A DNA stretch of 64,000 bases from Halorubrum aidingense JCM 13560. Lineage in GTDB: Archaea; Halobacteriota; Halobacteria; Halobacteriales; Haloferacaceae. This document shows, one piece after another, positions 1-8,146 of the stretch (positions within the stretch are counted from its first letter, which is position 1; each line of letters opens with the position of its first letter). The notes under the pieces are model-generated. The model was not told the DNA's origin, did not search any database, and saw nothing but the letters and a program-made list of their open reading frames with translations. A program made the translations under genes and the position numbers. The DNA is taken from positions 164,228-228,227 of the forward strand of contig NZ_AOJI01000022.1 in assembly GCF_000336995.1 (NCBI RefSeq), written 5' to 3'.

Positions 1-34
1 ACCGGGTCGGGTTCTGTGCTGAAACCACAGAACC

Positions 35-232
35 ATGCCAACGAAGGCAACTGCGGGGCTTAAGCCCTGCGCGACGACCGGCGAACCGAGCGGAAACAAC
101 GATGGCGGCTGCGGTCTCTGCCCAGCCTCCGCTGACGGCTACGACGCCGCCTACGGCGGTGCGCTCTGTGCGGAGTGCGCGGACGCGTTCGGTGCACTCC
201 AGAGCGACCTGCGGGAGGTGCGCGATGAGTAG
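35..232 (+). CDS. Small CxxC zinc-finger-like protein of the integrated element
   Basis: A 65-residue protein with two Cys-x-x-Cys knuckles (CGLC near residue 26 and CAEC near residue 45), the usual layout of a small zinc-binding domain. It is the first of six tightly overlapping plus-strand genes that end in a tyrosine integrase, so it probably belongs to an integrated plasmid or provirus. Its stop codon lies inside the start of the next gene (8-base overlap), which suggests translational coupling. The exact function is unknown; a role in DNA binding or protein contact is a guess from the cysteine pairs. The start could lie further left, outside the window. Confidence 0.6.
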   Translation: MPTKATAGLKPCATTGEPSGNNDGGCGLCPASADGYDAAYGGALCAECADAFGALQSDLREVRDE

Positions 233-548
233 CGCGGCACGCGGCGAGACGCCCGAGGTCAATGGGACGGGCGCCGTCGCCGATCTCACCGCGTTCCAGC
301 GAGACATTCTTCGGATCCTCGATCGAGAGAACCACCAGAAGGGCCTCTCGATCAAGGCCGAACTGGAGACGTACTACGGGATCGCCGTGAATCACGGCCG
401 ACTCTACCCGAACCTCGATACGCTCGTCGAGGAGGGACTGGTCGAGAAGGGCGAGCGCGACCGTCGAACGAACGACTACGCGCTCACGGACGACGCCCGC
501 GACGCACTCGACCGTCGCGATCAGTGGGTTGCCGGAGGTGGCGAATGA
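225..548 (+). CDS. PadR-like winged-helix transcriptional regulator
   Basis: A 107-residue protein. Residues about 20-95 fit a PadR-type winged helix: a helix with FQRDILRIL, a middle segment with LETYYG and GRLYPNLDTLVEEGL (recognition helix), then a wing with GERDRRTNDYALT. PadR-like proteins of this size are common in haloarchaeal integrated elements, where they act as DNA-binding regulators. The ATG at 225 was chosen because it overlaps the upstream gene by 8 bases and starts just before the conserved fold; an in-frame ORF extends to 102, but that part is arginine- and serine-rich and looks non-coding. It overlaps the next gene as ATGA. Confidence 0.8.
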   Translation: MSSAARGETPEVNGTGAVADLTAFQRDILRILDRENHQKGLSIKAELETYYGIAVNHGRLYPNLDTLVEEGLVEKGERDRRTNDYALTDDARDALDRRDQWVAGGGE

Positions 549-820
549 GGTTCACGCGCATCGCGGACGGGACCGCGACCGCGTACACGGTGGGCGTCGA
601 GCGTCTCGATCCCGACGACGATCCGGAGCTGGAGCCCGCTGGCTATCACTCCCCGCAGTTGCTCTACGCGGTGATGACACCCGGCGCGGTCGTCACGGAC
701 TACGACGTCCACCGGCTCGCCCGCGCGCTGCCGGGTGACGCCGGCTGGGTCGTCGACGAGCTCCGTGATCTCGACTACGAGGATCTCGCCGATCCCGATC
801 CGACAAGGGCCGATGCGTGA
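545..820 (+). CDS. Hypothetical acidic protein of the integrated element
   Basis: A 91-residue acidic protein of unknown function. No transmembrane segment or cysteine motif is visible. It contains aromatic and acidic stretches (for example YHSPQLLYAV and DLDYEDLADPDP). The ATG at 545 overlaps the stop of the winged-helix gene (ATGA) and its own TGA overlaps the GTG start of the next small gene, so it sits in the middle of a coupled gene string. That overlap pattern and the acidic composition are the main evidence that it is real. It is probably element-specific. Confidence 0.6.
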   Translation: MRFTRIADGTATAYTVGVERLDPDDDPELEPAGYHSPQLLYAVMTPGAVVTDYDVHRLARALPGDAGWVVDELRDLDYEDLADPDPTRADA

Positions 821-978
821 CGCGAACACTGACGGTTCGCCTTCGGACCGGGACCGGCACGGTCCTCGAAGACGTGGGCGTCAGCGTCGTCGCGACCGAC
901 GACGCGGCGGTCGACATGGCCCGACGACAGGCGGGGATCAGTCCCGACCAGTTCGAGACGGGCAAGGTGGTTGCGTGA
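817..978 (+). CDS. Very small hypothetical protein (53 aa, GTG start)
   Basis: Reading from the GTG at 817, which overlaps the preceding stop (GTGA), gives a 53-residue protein with valine-rich beta-like segments (LEDVGVSVVATDDAAV) and an acidic composition typical of haloarchaeal coding sequence. The other frames here are arginine-rich. It ends at 978, overlapping the GTG of the next gene. It is short enough to be missed by standard gene calling. No function can be assigned; the start is inferred from the regular four-base overlaps in this operon. Confidence 0.5.
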   Translation: MTRTLTVRLRTGTGTVLEDVGVSVVATDDAAVDMARRQAGISPDQFETGKVVA

Positions 979-1100
979 GCACGCTCTGGCGCTGCGGACG
1001 CTGCGATCGCCTCGTCGACCCCTTCGTGAACGGCTACCGGTGCCCGAGTTGCGGCTGGTCGTGCAACCGGTCGGGCTTCCACGTGAACCGGGGACCATGA
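975..1100 (+). CDS. Small zinc-ribbon protein (41 aa)
   Basis: A 41-residue protein from a GTG at 975, made almost entirely of a zinc ribbon: CGRC near residue 7, CPSC near residue 23 and one further cysteine near residue 27. Small zinc-ribbon proteins of this type are frequent in haloarchaeal viruses and plasmids. It overlaps the gene before it (GTGA) and the integrase after it (ATGA), so it is probably co-translated with the integrase. The real start could be another GTG, but the overlap makes 975 the likeliest. Confidence 0.6.
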   Translation: MSTLWRCGRCDRLVDPFVNGYRCPSCGWSCNRSGFHVNRGP

Positions 1101-2185
1101 GCGGTCGGCAGGCACCCGCCGAGTTGTCGGTCCGCGAGGCCGCACAGCGGTACCTCCGGCGTCGACGAGCCGACGCGACGGACGCGTCCGTGAAGTCGTG
1201 GAAGTACCGCCTCAAGCTCTTCGTGGAGTGGTGTGAGGGAATTAGGCTCGACCACGTCGGCCAGCTCCGTGGCTACGACATCGACGAGTACTACGAGATC
1301 CGCAGCGCGAACGTCGCGCCGGCGACGCTCGAAGGCGAGATGTGGACGTTGCGGATGTTCGCGGAGTACCTCGAACAGATCGACGCCGTCGAGGACGGGC
1401 TGAGCGAGTCGGTGCGCATCCCGGACATCAACCCGGAGGACCGCGCCGACGAGACGAGCCTCACGACGCCGGCGGCGATACGCCTGATCGAGTACTACCG
1501 CGCCTCGGAACAGGATCGGGCCACCCGAGCCCACGCGTTCCTCGAACTCGCGTGGTTCACCGGCGCCCGCCAGAGCGGCTTGCGGGCGCTCGACGTCCGC
1601 GACCTGAACGCCCGCGTCGACGAGGGCGAACAGAGCTGGGTCGAGTTCCGGCACCGGCCGGACACGAAGACCCCGCTGAAGAACAACCGGCGGGGAGAGC
1701 GCCCGGTCGGGGTTCCCGACGAGGTCGCCCGCGTCGTCAGCGAGTACGTGCGGGAGAACCGGTTCGATGTCCGCGACGATCACGGCCGCAAGCCGCTCAT
1801 AGCGAGCGCGAAGGGTCGACCGACGGAAAACACCGTTCGGGTGTGGAGCTACGGCGCTACGCAGCCGTGCGTCGCCGGAGGCTGTCCACACGACAAGGAC
1901 CCGGACACCTGCGAGTGGACGCAGTACGCCCACCTGAGTAAGTGCCCGTCGTCGAGATCTCCCCATCCGATACGGACGGGGTCGATCACGTGGCAACTGA
2001 ACCAGGGCATTCCGCCGGAGGTCGTCGCGGAGCGGGTCGACGCGACGGTGAAGACGATCGAGAACCACTACGACTGGGCTTCACAGGAGGACCGGTGGCG
2101 GCGGTACAGAGATCGGATGGAACAGCGGCAGGACTACGTTGAGCAACTGAAGCAGAACGAGAATTTCGACAATGAACGCAACTGA
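1097..2185 (+). CDS. Tyrosine recombinase / phage-type integrase
   Basis: A 362-residue site-specific recombinase. Residues about 10-110 form the helical SAM-like core-binding domain and about 125-340 the catalytic domain. The catalytic set can be read directly: Arg158 in TGARQSGLRALD, the box II His290 and Arg293 in HPIRTGS, and the nucleophile Tyr325 in ENHYDW. A cysteine/histidine-rich insert (CVAGGCPHDKDPDTC) lies just before box II, as in other haloarchaeal integrases, and may bind zinc. It should catalyse integration and excision of the element whose other genes lie to its left. The ATG at 1097 overlaps the previous stop. No tRNA is adjacent on the right. Confidence 0.92.
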   Translation: MSGRQAPAELSVREAAQRYLRRRRADATDASVKSWKYRLKLFVEWCEGIRLDHVGQLRGYDIDEYYEIRSANVAPATLEGEMWTLRMFAEYLEQIDAVEDGLSESVRIPDINPEDRADETSLTTPAAIRLIEYYRASEQDRATRAHAFLELAWFTGARQSGLRALDVRDLNARVDEGEQSWVEFRHRPDTKTPLKNNRRGERPVGVPDEVARVVSEYVRENRFDVRDDHGRKPLIASAKGRPTENTVRVWSYGATQPCVAGGCPHDKDPDTCEWTQYAHLSKCPSSRSPHPIRTGSITWQLNQGIPPEVVAERVDATVKTIENHYDWASQEDRWRRYRDRMEQRQDYVEQLKQNENFDNERN

Positions 2186-2531
2186 GCGAGACCACACGGG
2201 AGAACAGTTCGAGCCGGCTACGCAGACGGGTAGATGTACATCGTGCCGGCCCACTTCTCCCGCATCCGTTTTTACACTCCGCAGCGACGGCCCTCGGGTC
2301 GCCGTAATCGCGGTTCTGTGGGCAGAGCGAGTCGCCGATCTGATCGAGCACTTCGTTCCGGCCGCCGTAGAGAGAGCGGATCGACCAGCAACCGCCCGCG
2401 AAACGGCGGCGAAGACGAACTCGCTCGTGGCATTCCACTCACACCGACGACCAACGGGCTCGCCAGCCGTTGTCACAGCGCGACAGGACGATCGAATTAT
2501 CGGTAAGGTTCACATTCACCGAGGCGTTGCG
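2186..2531 (+). other. Gene-free stretch after the integrase, probable element boundary
   Basis: 346 bases separate the integrase from the first chromosomal-looking gene. An open frame runs through from 2172 to the TVP38 gene, but its composition (many His, Arg and Thr, no conserved motif) does not look translated. The element's attachment site should be here or just inside the 3' end of the integrase, but the partner repeat is outside the window, so it cannot be placed. A weak TATA-like GAATTATC at about 2493-2500 could serve the TVP38 gene. Confidence 0.5.
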
Positions 2532-3245
2532 ATGACGTACATGAAGCTGTTCTCCTCGCCGGCGGACCGTCGGCGGGGCGTCGTCGCCGCGCTGGTCGTC
2601 GTCGCCGCGTTCGTCTCGCTGTCCCTCTTCGTGCGTCGGTACGGCGGGTTCATCACCGACGTCGACGCGCTCCGCGCGTGGATCCGGCAGTTCGGCGCGC
2701 TCGCCCCGCTCGTGTTCATCGTCATTCAGGCCGTGCAGGTGGTCGTCGCCCCGGTCCCCGGACAGGTAGTCGCGCTCGCGGCCGGCTACCTCTTCGGACC
2801 GGTGGCAGGCACCGTCTACAGTCTCATCGGGGTGATCATCGGCAGCGCGATCGCGTTCTCGCTCGCGAAGCGATACGGGCGGTCCTTCGTCGAGGACGTG
2901 GTCCACGAAGACGTCGTCGAGCGGTTCGACGGCTTCGTCGACACCGTCGGCATCCCCGGGCTTCTCGCGTTCGTCGCGATTCCCGGCCTCCCGGACGACG
3001 CCGTCTGCTTTCTCGCCGGCCTCACGAAGTGGTCGCTCCCGACGTTTCTGGGCGTCATCGCCATCGGCCGACTGCCCGCGTACGTGTTCACCGTGTACGC
3101 CGGCGGCGAACTGGCGAACGGCCGGATCGGCTCGGCGATTGCGATCCTCGCCGTCATCGTCCTCGCGTCGATCGTGGGGTACTACAAACAGGAGTCGGTC
3201 CGGAACCTCCTCGCGCGGGTCGAGCCGCGGATCCCGTTCCGGTAG
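2532..3245 (+). CDS. TVP38/TMEM64 (VTT/DedA-like) family membrane protein
   Basis: A 237-residue integral membrane protein with about five or six hydrophobic segments. The VTT-domain hallmark is clear: a re-entrant region around PVPGQVVALAAGYLFGP, followed by the glycine-rich IGSAIAFSLAKRYGRSFVED, and then a second re-entrant motif around IPGLPDDAVCFLAGLT. Members of this family move lipids or small solutes across membranes; the substrate here is unknown. The ATG at 2532 (or 2541) was preferred over the longer open frame because the membrane protein starts there. It appears to be the first chromosomal gene to the right of the integrated element. Confidence 0.85.
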   Translation: MTYMKLFSSPADRRRGVVAALVVVAAFVSLSLFVRRYGGFITDVDALRAWIRQFGALAPLVFIVIQAVQVVVAPVPGQVVALAAGYLFGPVAGTVYSLIGVIIGSAIAFSLAKRYGRSFVEDVVHEDVVERFDGFVDTVGIPGLLAFVAIPGLPDDAVCFLAGLTKWSLPTFLGVIAIGRLPAYVFTVYAGGELANGRIGSAIAILAVIVLASIVGYYKQESVRNLLARVEPRIPFR

Positions 3246-3269
3246 GCGGCCGCCCGCTGCCCCGTTACC

Positions 3270-3692
3270 TCATCCCCACGTCCACTGCGCGTCCAACACG
3301 AACCGATAGATCCCGCTGAGGAAGATCGCGATCGCGTTGGCGACGAGGTACATGACGTTGCCGAACTCTACGAGCCCGAATAACACGCCGAGCTGGAGCG
3401 GGATCGCGCTTCCGCGAACGACGTTCGTCTTGAGCAGTCCGGCCAGATACTCGCGGACGCCCGTGTTCTTGCTCGCGCGGAAGGTCCAGGCGTTGTTGAG
3501 CACGTACGTCAGGATGATCGTGATCTCGATGGCTATCGTCGCGCCGATGAGGTAGTTCACTCCGGCGAAGTCGACGAACAGCCACAGCAGTATCATCTGA
3601 ACGCCGGCGGTGGCCGCCCCTACGATGACGAACCGGCGGAGCTGCACCGCGATCGGGCCGCTCACGAGATCGCGGAGAACAGCGCGGATCAT
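3270..3692 (-). CDS. GtrA family membrane protein
   Basis: A 140-residue protein with four transmembrane helices and the GtrA-type pattern: RFVIVGAATAGVQ at the first helix, then YVLNNAWTFR between helices two and three, and a C-terminal YRFVLDAQWTW. GtrA proteins help move lipid-linked sugars across the membrane for surface glycan synthesis. Its ATG overlaps the stop of the upstream sulfatase gene (ATGA), so the two are very likely one transcript and may act together on cell-surface polymers. The GtrA role is family knowledge; the shared substrate is inference. Confidence 0.85.
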   Translation of the reverse strand: MIRAVLRDLVSGPIAVQLRRFVIVGAATAGVQMILLWLFVDFAGVNYLIGATIAIEITIILTYVLNNAWTFRASKNTGVREYLAGLLKTNVVRGSAIPLQLGVLFGLVEFGNVMYLVANAIAIFLSGIYRFVLDAQWTWG

Positions 3693-5275
3693 CAGCGATA
3701 GCCGAGCGCTTCGAGCCGCGCTTCGAGGTCCTCGTCGACCTCGTCGTCCGAATCGCCCGCGGCCACCCGATCGGATTCCCGGTCGCGAAGCTCCGCGACG
3801 TGCGTCGCCGCGATCGGCGCGAACCGCTCGATCACCGCCAGTTCTTCGTCTGTCGGATCGTCGGACAGGTCGGCCTGCTGTGTGGGATCCGACGGCCGGT
3901 GGTACAGCTCCGTCGACCCGTCGTCCGCGTTTTCGATGTATGTCCACTCGGCGTCGCGGACGCTCACCAACAGGTCGCCGTCCGCCATCGACCGCGGGAT
4001 CGGCTGGTCGGTGACCTCTTCGCCGCGGACGGTCACCGAGACGACGGGGTCCTGATCGGGGTCCGCGTCGCCGCCGAGCGCGGGCGCGAGGGACTCGCCG
4101 CGCCAGTCGTCCGGGGCGTCGACGCCGAGGAGGTCCGCGATCGTCGGCGGGATCGCGTCGAGACCGACGTGCTCGGAGACGCGCCCGCCGTCCGCGCCGG
4201 GCACGTTCACGATCAGCGGGACGTGGATCAGCTCGTCGTACAGCTTCGGGTAGTGCGCGAGGTGGCCGTGTTCTTGGAACTCCTCGCCGTGGTCACCGGC
4301 GACGACGATCGCGGTCTCGTCGGCGATGCCGGCGGCGTCGAGCTGATCGAGCAGGCGACCGACGCTGGCGTCGACCTGCCGCACGGTCGCTTGGTACAGC
4401 GTTCGGAGGTCGCTGAGCGTCCGATCGCCGACCTCCCAGCCGAGGCTCGTCCGCGTGTGTGCGTGGAGCATCCGATGGGTGCCGACCAGTCCGTCCGACA
4501 CCTCGCGGATGTACCGCGGCGCCGGGACGTACGGAGTGTGGGTGTCCATGTAGTGGACCCACAGGAAGAACGGCTCGTCCGTGTCGTCGATGAAACCGGT
4601 CGCGGCGTCCTCGACGTCGAACATCCGCGAGGCGTCGAGAAACGGCCGGTCGTCGCTCTCGCCGCGGAGCTTGGACCCGAGCCGGCGGATCGGCGACGTC
4701 GCGAGTTGGATCCACGCCTCGACGGTGGGGTGTGCCGCGAGGTATCGGCTGTACCGGCTGGAGCCGACGCTCGTGACGAACGGTTCGAACTCGTCGAACC
4801 CCTCGGGATACCCCCAGTGCGAGGTGAGGAAGCCGTTCGCGGCGTTGAACCCGCCGGTCGCGATGCCCGCCTCGGAGAGCACCGAGGCGAGCGTCCGCGA
4901 CTCCGCCACACCGATGTTCCCGTTCCGGGCGAACACCGGCTCCGAGGCGAGGATCGACGGGAACGAAAACGGCGTCCAGTTCCCGTTCGCGAACGAGCGG
5001 TCGAAGACGGTCCCCGCGTCGGCGAGGCTGTCCAATACGGGAGAGCTTCGGGTCTCGTCGTAGGGACCGATCGCGTCCGCGCGGAGCGAGTCGATCGTGA
5101 CGAGCAGGACGTTGGAGACTCGAGATTCGAGCGCCGCCTCGGCGCGTTCACTCGCGTCGGCCGCCTCCCCGGTTTCGTCAGCCGTCTCAGTCTCCGCGGT
5201 CGTGTCAGCCGACCCCGACTCCGACTCGCTCTCGTCCGATGCACCACCCTCCGATTGTGACGTGTCCCGTGCCAT
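3692..5275 (-). CDS. Sulfatase / alkaline-phosphatase superfamily hydrolase
   Basis: A 527-residue enzyme of the alkaline phosphatase-sulfatase fold. After a disordered acidic N-terminus (about 60 residues rich in Ser, Glu and Ala) the domain starts at VLLVTIDSLRADAIG, with metal-binding Asp. The nucleophile region NGNWTPFSFPS has Thr/Ser and no Cys, so a formylglycine-type sulfatase is less likely than a phospho- or sulfo-transferase. The second metal site GDHGEEFQEHGH is intact. No signal peptide is seen. The start MARDTSQ was chosen because the upstream extension is arginine-rich. Overlap with GtrA suggests a part in surface glycan or lipid decoration. Confidence 0.85.
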   Translation of the reverse strand: MARDTSQSEGGASDESESESGSADTTAETETADETGEAADASERAEAALESRVSNVLLVTIDSLRADAIGPYDETRSSPVLDSLADAGTVFDRSFANGNWTPFSFPSILASEPVFARNGNIGVAESRTLASVLSEAGIATGGFNAANGFLTSHWGYPEGFDEFEPFVTSVGSSRYSRYLAAHPTVEAWIQLATSPIRRLGSKLRGESDDRPFLDASRMFDVEDAATGFIDDTDEPFFLWVHYMDTHTPYVPAPRYIREVSDGLVGTHRMLHAHTRTSLGWEVGDRTLSDLRTLYQATVRQVDASVGRLLDQLDAAGIADETAIVVAGDHGEEFQEHGHLAHYPKLYDELIHVPLIVNVPGADGGRVSEHVGLDAIPPTIADLLGVDAPDDWRGESLAPALGGDADPDQDPVVSVTVRGEEVTDQPIPRSMADGDLLVSVRDAEWTYIENADDGSTELYHRPSDPTQQADLSDDPTDEELAVIERFAPIAATHVAELRDRESDRVAAGDSDDEVDEDLEARLEALGYR

Positions 5276-5525
5276 GTTATGCGATTGGTGTCTCCGACGT
5301 CGCCGAACCGCAGATCGACCTGACCGGGCGTGCCGAGCGCCGTTCACGGTTGGAACGGGTCGGAAGCGTCCGTCGAGGGGAAGGGCCGGCGGGAGGCCCA
5401 CGCCTCGTCTGGCCGAACGTCAGAATCACTAGTTACTTTACTGCCGTTTGCCAGTGGCTTGAGGATTTCGATCACCGAGGTCGGTGCAGACGTAGCTATT
5501 TGCCGCTGGCTGTCGATATGTCGGT

Positions 5526-6539
5526 ATGAGCGACCCATCGACCGAGGGAGGGGACGCGAGATCGGCTGACGGCACCGATACCGAAGCCGTCGCGCCCGGC
5601 GGCCGAATCGTCGACGTCACCGACCTCGACGCGTCCGTGCCGGCGGACGAGATCCCCGACGCGGTGCCCGGCACGTCGCGGGCGGTGGAGACGAACGGCG
5701 TCCGGCTGCACGTCGTCGAGGCGGGCCCCGAAGACGGGGAGTTGCTGGTGCTGCTCCACGGATTTCCGGAGTTCTGGTACGGCTGGCACGAGACGATCGT
5801 GCCGCTGGTGAACGCCGGGTACCGCGTCGTCGTGCCCGACCAGCGCGGGTATAACCTCTCGGAGAAGCCGCCGAACGTGAGCGACTACCGGATCGGGGAC
5901 CTCGCGCGCGACGTCGTCGGCCTGATCGACGCGTACGACTACGAGACGGCCGCGGTCGCCGGCCACGACTGGGGAGCCGCGGTCGGCTGGTGGCTCGCGA
6001 TCCACCACCCCGACCGCCTCTCCGCGTTCGTCGCCGTGAACGTCCCGCACCCGACCGTCTTCGAACAGACCCTCCGACACTCGTGGGACCAGCGGCTGAA
6101 GAGCTGGTACGTGCTCGCGTTTCAGCTGCCGATACTTCCCGAGGCCGTCGCCAGCGCGGGGAACTGGCGGCTGGCCGTGCGCGGTCTCCGGGAGTCGAGC
6201 GCGCCGGGCACGTTCAACGAGGAGGATTTCAGACGCTACCGGCGCGCGTGGAACCGCGACGGCGCGTTCGAGGCGATGGTCAACTGGTACCGCGCGATCG
6301 TGCGCGACCGTCCCGTGCCGACGACGACCCGTGTCGAGGTCCCGACGCTCGTTATCTGGGGCGCGAACGACCGGTTTCTCACGAAGCGAATGGCCGGGCG
6401 CAGCGTCGACTACTGCGTCGACGGGCGACTGCTGACGTTCGACACCGCGACTCACTGGGTCGTCCACGAGGAGCCGCATCGCGTCGCCAAAGCGATCGCC
6501 GACCACGCCGATCCGCTCCCGCCGGGCGCGCGAGAGTAG
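5526..6539 (+). CDS. Alpha/beta hydrolase, epoxide hydrolase-like
   Basis: A 337-residue alpha/beta hydrolase. The oxyanion motif HGFPEFWYGW is the signature of soluble epoxide hydrolases and haloalkane dehalogenases. The nucleophile is Asp148 in GHDWGA, the acid is probably the Asp of WGANDRFL, and the catalytic His lies in ATHWVVHEEPH. The cap region (about 175-265) contains the aromatic residues expected around the substrate. It should hydrolyse epoxides to diols; the substrate cannot be told. The first 45 residues are an acidic extension. It is monocistronic and divergent from the sulfatase gene, with a 250-base spacer. Confidence 0.85.
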   Translation: MSDPSTEGGDARSADGTDTEAVAPGGRIVDVTDLDASVPADEIPDAVPGTSRAVETNGVRLHVVEAGPEDGELLVLLHGFPEFWYGWHETIVPLVNAGYRVVVPDQRGYNLSEKPPNVSDYRIGDLARDVVGLIDAYDYETAAVAGHDWGAAVGWWLAIHHPDRLSAFVAVNVPHPTVFEQTLRHSWDQRLKSWYVLAFQLPILPEAVASAGNWRLAVRGLRESSAPGTFNEEDFRRYRRAWNRDGAFEAMVNWYRAIVRDRPVPTTTRVEVPTLVIWGANDRFLTKRMAGRSVDYCVDGRLLTFDTATHWVVHEEPHRVAKAIADHADPLPPGARE

Positions 6540-6577
6540 CGTTCGCTCGCGTCACCCGCCGCTCCCGCGACTCCGAC

Positions 6578-6949
6578 TCACACCGCGGCGAGCGTTCGGA
6601 CGAACGGGACGCCGACCGCGTCGCTGACGCCGGCGAACGGGAGTATCGCCAACACGAGGATCGCCGAGCCCCACGCGATGAACCCGATGACTCCGGCGTG
6701 TACCCACGACGTGTCGTAGCGGTGACGAATCAGCCAGACCCACGCGATCAGCGGGACGAACTCACCGATCAGGGGGAGCCACGAGAGCAGGAACGCCGAC
6801 AGTCCCCAAACGATCGCGCCGAACAGTGCCGTGAACACCGCGTGTCCGTAATCGCGCGTGCCGGTGACGACCGCGGCGCCGATGAAGATGGCCAAGCCGC
6901 CGACGAGCAGTCCGACGACGAACGTGACGGCCGATCCGATAAGCGTCAT
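6578..6949 (-). CDS. Small haloarchaeal membrane protein, function unknown
   Basis: A 123-residue protein with four hydrophobic segments (about 3-25, 36-60, 62-76 and 85-110) and almost no soluble part. Features include VTGTRDYGHAVFTALFGAIV and a short basic loop RHRYDTSW. Proteins of this kind are widespread and uncharacterised in haloarchaea. It is convergent with the epoxide hydrolase gene and followed at 38 bases by that gene's stop. No function can be assigned. Confidence 0.75.
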   Translation of the reverse strand: MTLIGSAVTFVVGLLVGGLAIFIGAAVVTGTRDYGHAVFTALFGAIVWGLSAFLLSWLPLIGEFVPLIAWVWLIRHRYDTSWVHAGVIGFIAWGSAILVLAILPFAGVSDAVGVPFVRTLAAV

Positions 6950-7065
6950 GTCCCGCCACTTACCGGGCCGATCACTTGGAGGCGTCGTCGTCGCGGTGCG
7001 ACGCGATCGGCCGGCGGGTCGCGGCGTTCGCGGTGCGTCACTCGCGTCGGTCGTCTCGCTCAGCC

Positions 7066-8097
7066 TCAGAGCCGCGATCGAACGTCCGCCGCGAGCGCTG
7101 CGAGCGCCTCGTCGGCGACCGCGACGCGGTCGGAGAGGCTACAGAACCCGTGGGCCATCGCCGGATAGTGGCGGTGATCGACGGGCGTCCCCTCGCTCGC
7201 GAACCGGTCGGCGAGCGCGACGCCGTCGTCGCGGAGCGGGTCGTACCCGGCGGTGACGATCGTCGCCGGCGGGAGTCCCCCGAGGTCGCGAGCGCGGAGC
7301 GGAACCGCGAAGGGGTTCCGAGCGTCCACCGGGCTCCGGAGGTACTGGTCGAAAAACCAACGCATGTCGGCCCGGGTGAGCAACGGACCGTCGGCGTTCT
7401 CGCGGTACGACTCGGTCTCGAAGTCGCATCCCGCGATAGGGTAACAGAGGAACTGTCCGGCGATGACCGGATCGTCGGCGTCGGGGTCGTCGGGGCCGGG
7501 ACCGATGGCTTCGGACACGGCGGACTCGTCCTGACATCCGGCGGACTCGTTCCGACTCCCGAACTCTCGCGCGTGCATCGCGGCCGCGAGCGCGAGCGTC
7601 CCGCCGGCGCTGGTGCCCGACACGCCCAGCCGGTCGGGGTCGCCGCCGACGGTCGCCGCGTTGCTCGCGACCCACTCAACCGCCGCGGCGGCCTCGTCGA
7701 CCGCGACGGGGAAGGGGTGTTCCGGGGCGAGGCGGTAGTCCACCGATACGACGACGGCGTCCGCCCGGATCGCCAGTTCGCGGCAGGGGCCGTCGATGGA
7801 GTCGAGCGTGCCGAGCGTCCAGCCGCCGCCGTGGAAGTGGACGAGGGTCCTGGCGGGCGAGGTCGATCGGTCCACGGCGGACGCCGGGCGGTACACCCGA
7901 ATCGGAACCTCGCCGTGCGGTCCCGCGAAAGCGAGGTCCAGAACGTCGGCGACGGGAGGGTCGGGCTCGGCAGCGAACACCTCGTCTTCGAGGCGTCTCG
8001 CGGCGTCGACCGAGAGCGCGCTCCACTCGGGGAGCCCGAGCGACTCGATCTCGTCGACGACCGCGGCGAGTTCCGGGTCGAGTTCGGCCGCGCGCAT
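7066..8097 (-). CDS. Alpha/beta hydrolase, hormone-sensitive lipase family esterase
   Basis: A 343-residue esterase of the HSL (fold-3) group. It carries the oxyanion motif HFHGGGW, the nucleophile elbow GTSAGG, the strand VSVDYRLAPEHPFP typical of the family, an acid in AGYDPLRDDG and the catalytic His in HGFCSL. An insertion between about 175 and 205 (EFGSRNESAG to PDADD) is acidic and probably a surface loop. It should hydrolyse short- or medium-chain esters in the cytoplasm. Its start lies 49 bases from the divergent helicase gene, so the two share a promoter region. Confidence 0.9.
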   Translation of the reverse strand: MRAAELDPELAAVVDEIESLGLPEWSALSVDAARRLEDEVFAAEPDPPVADVLDLAFAGPHGEVPIRVYRPASAVDRSTSPARTLVHFHGGGWTLGTLDSIDGPCRELAIRADAVVVSVDYRLAPEHPFPVAVDEAAAAVEWVASNAATVGGDPDRLGVSGTSAGGTLALAAAMHAREFGSRNESAGCQDESAVSEAIGPGPDDPDADDPVIAGQFLCYPIAGCDFETESYRENADGPLLTRADMRWFFDQYLRSPVDARNPFAVPLRARDLGGLPPATIVTAGYDPLRDDGVALADRFASEGTPVDHRHYPAMAHGFCSLSDRVAVADEALAALAADVRSRL

Positions 8098-8146
8098 GGC
8101 GGACTGAGGCGGTGACCCTTTGTAAGTCGGTCGGCTACTGCCGCCG

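Noticed and set aside
1034..2068. 344-codon minus-strand frame across the integrase
   Set aside because: The catalytic residues of the tyrosine recombinase are all on the plus strand; the minus frame is an arginine/leucine-rich shadow.
2172..2531. In-frame extension of the TVP38 gene back to 2172
   Set aside because: The added residues lack hydrophobic or conserved segments and are His/Arg-rich. The family's N-terminus fits the ATG at 2532.
2186..2531. tRNA fragment serving as attachment site
   Set aside because: No T-arm or anticodon-arm sequence could be folded in this stretch.
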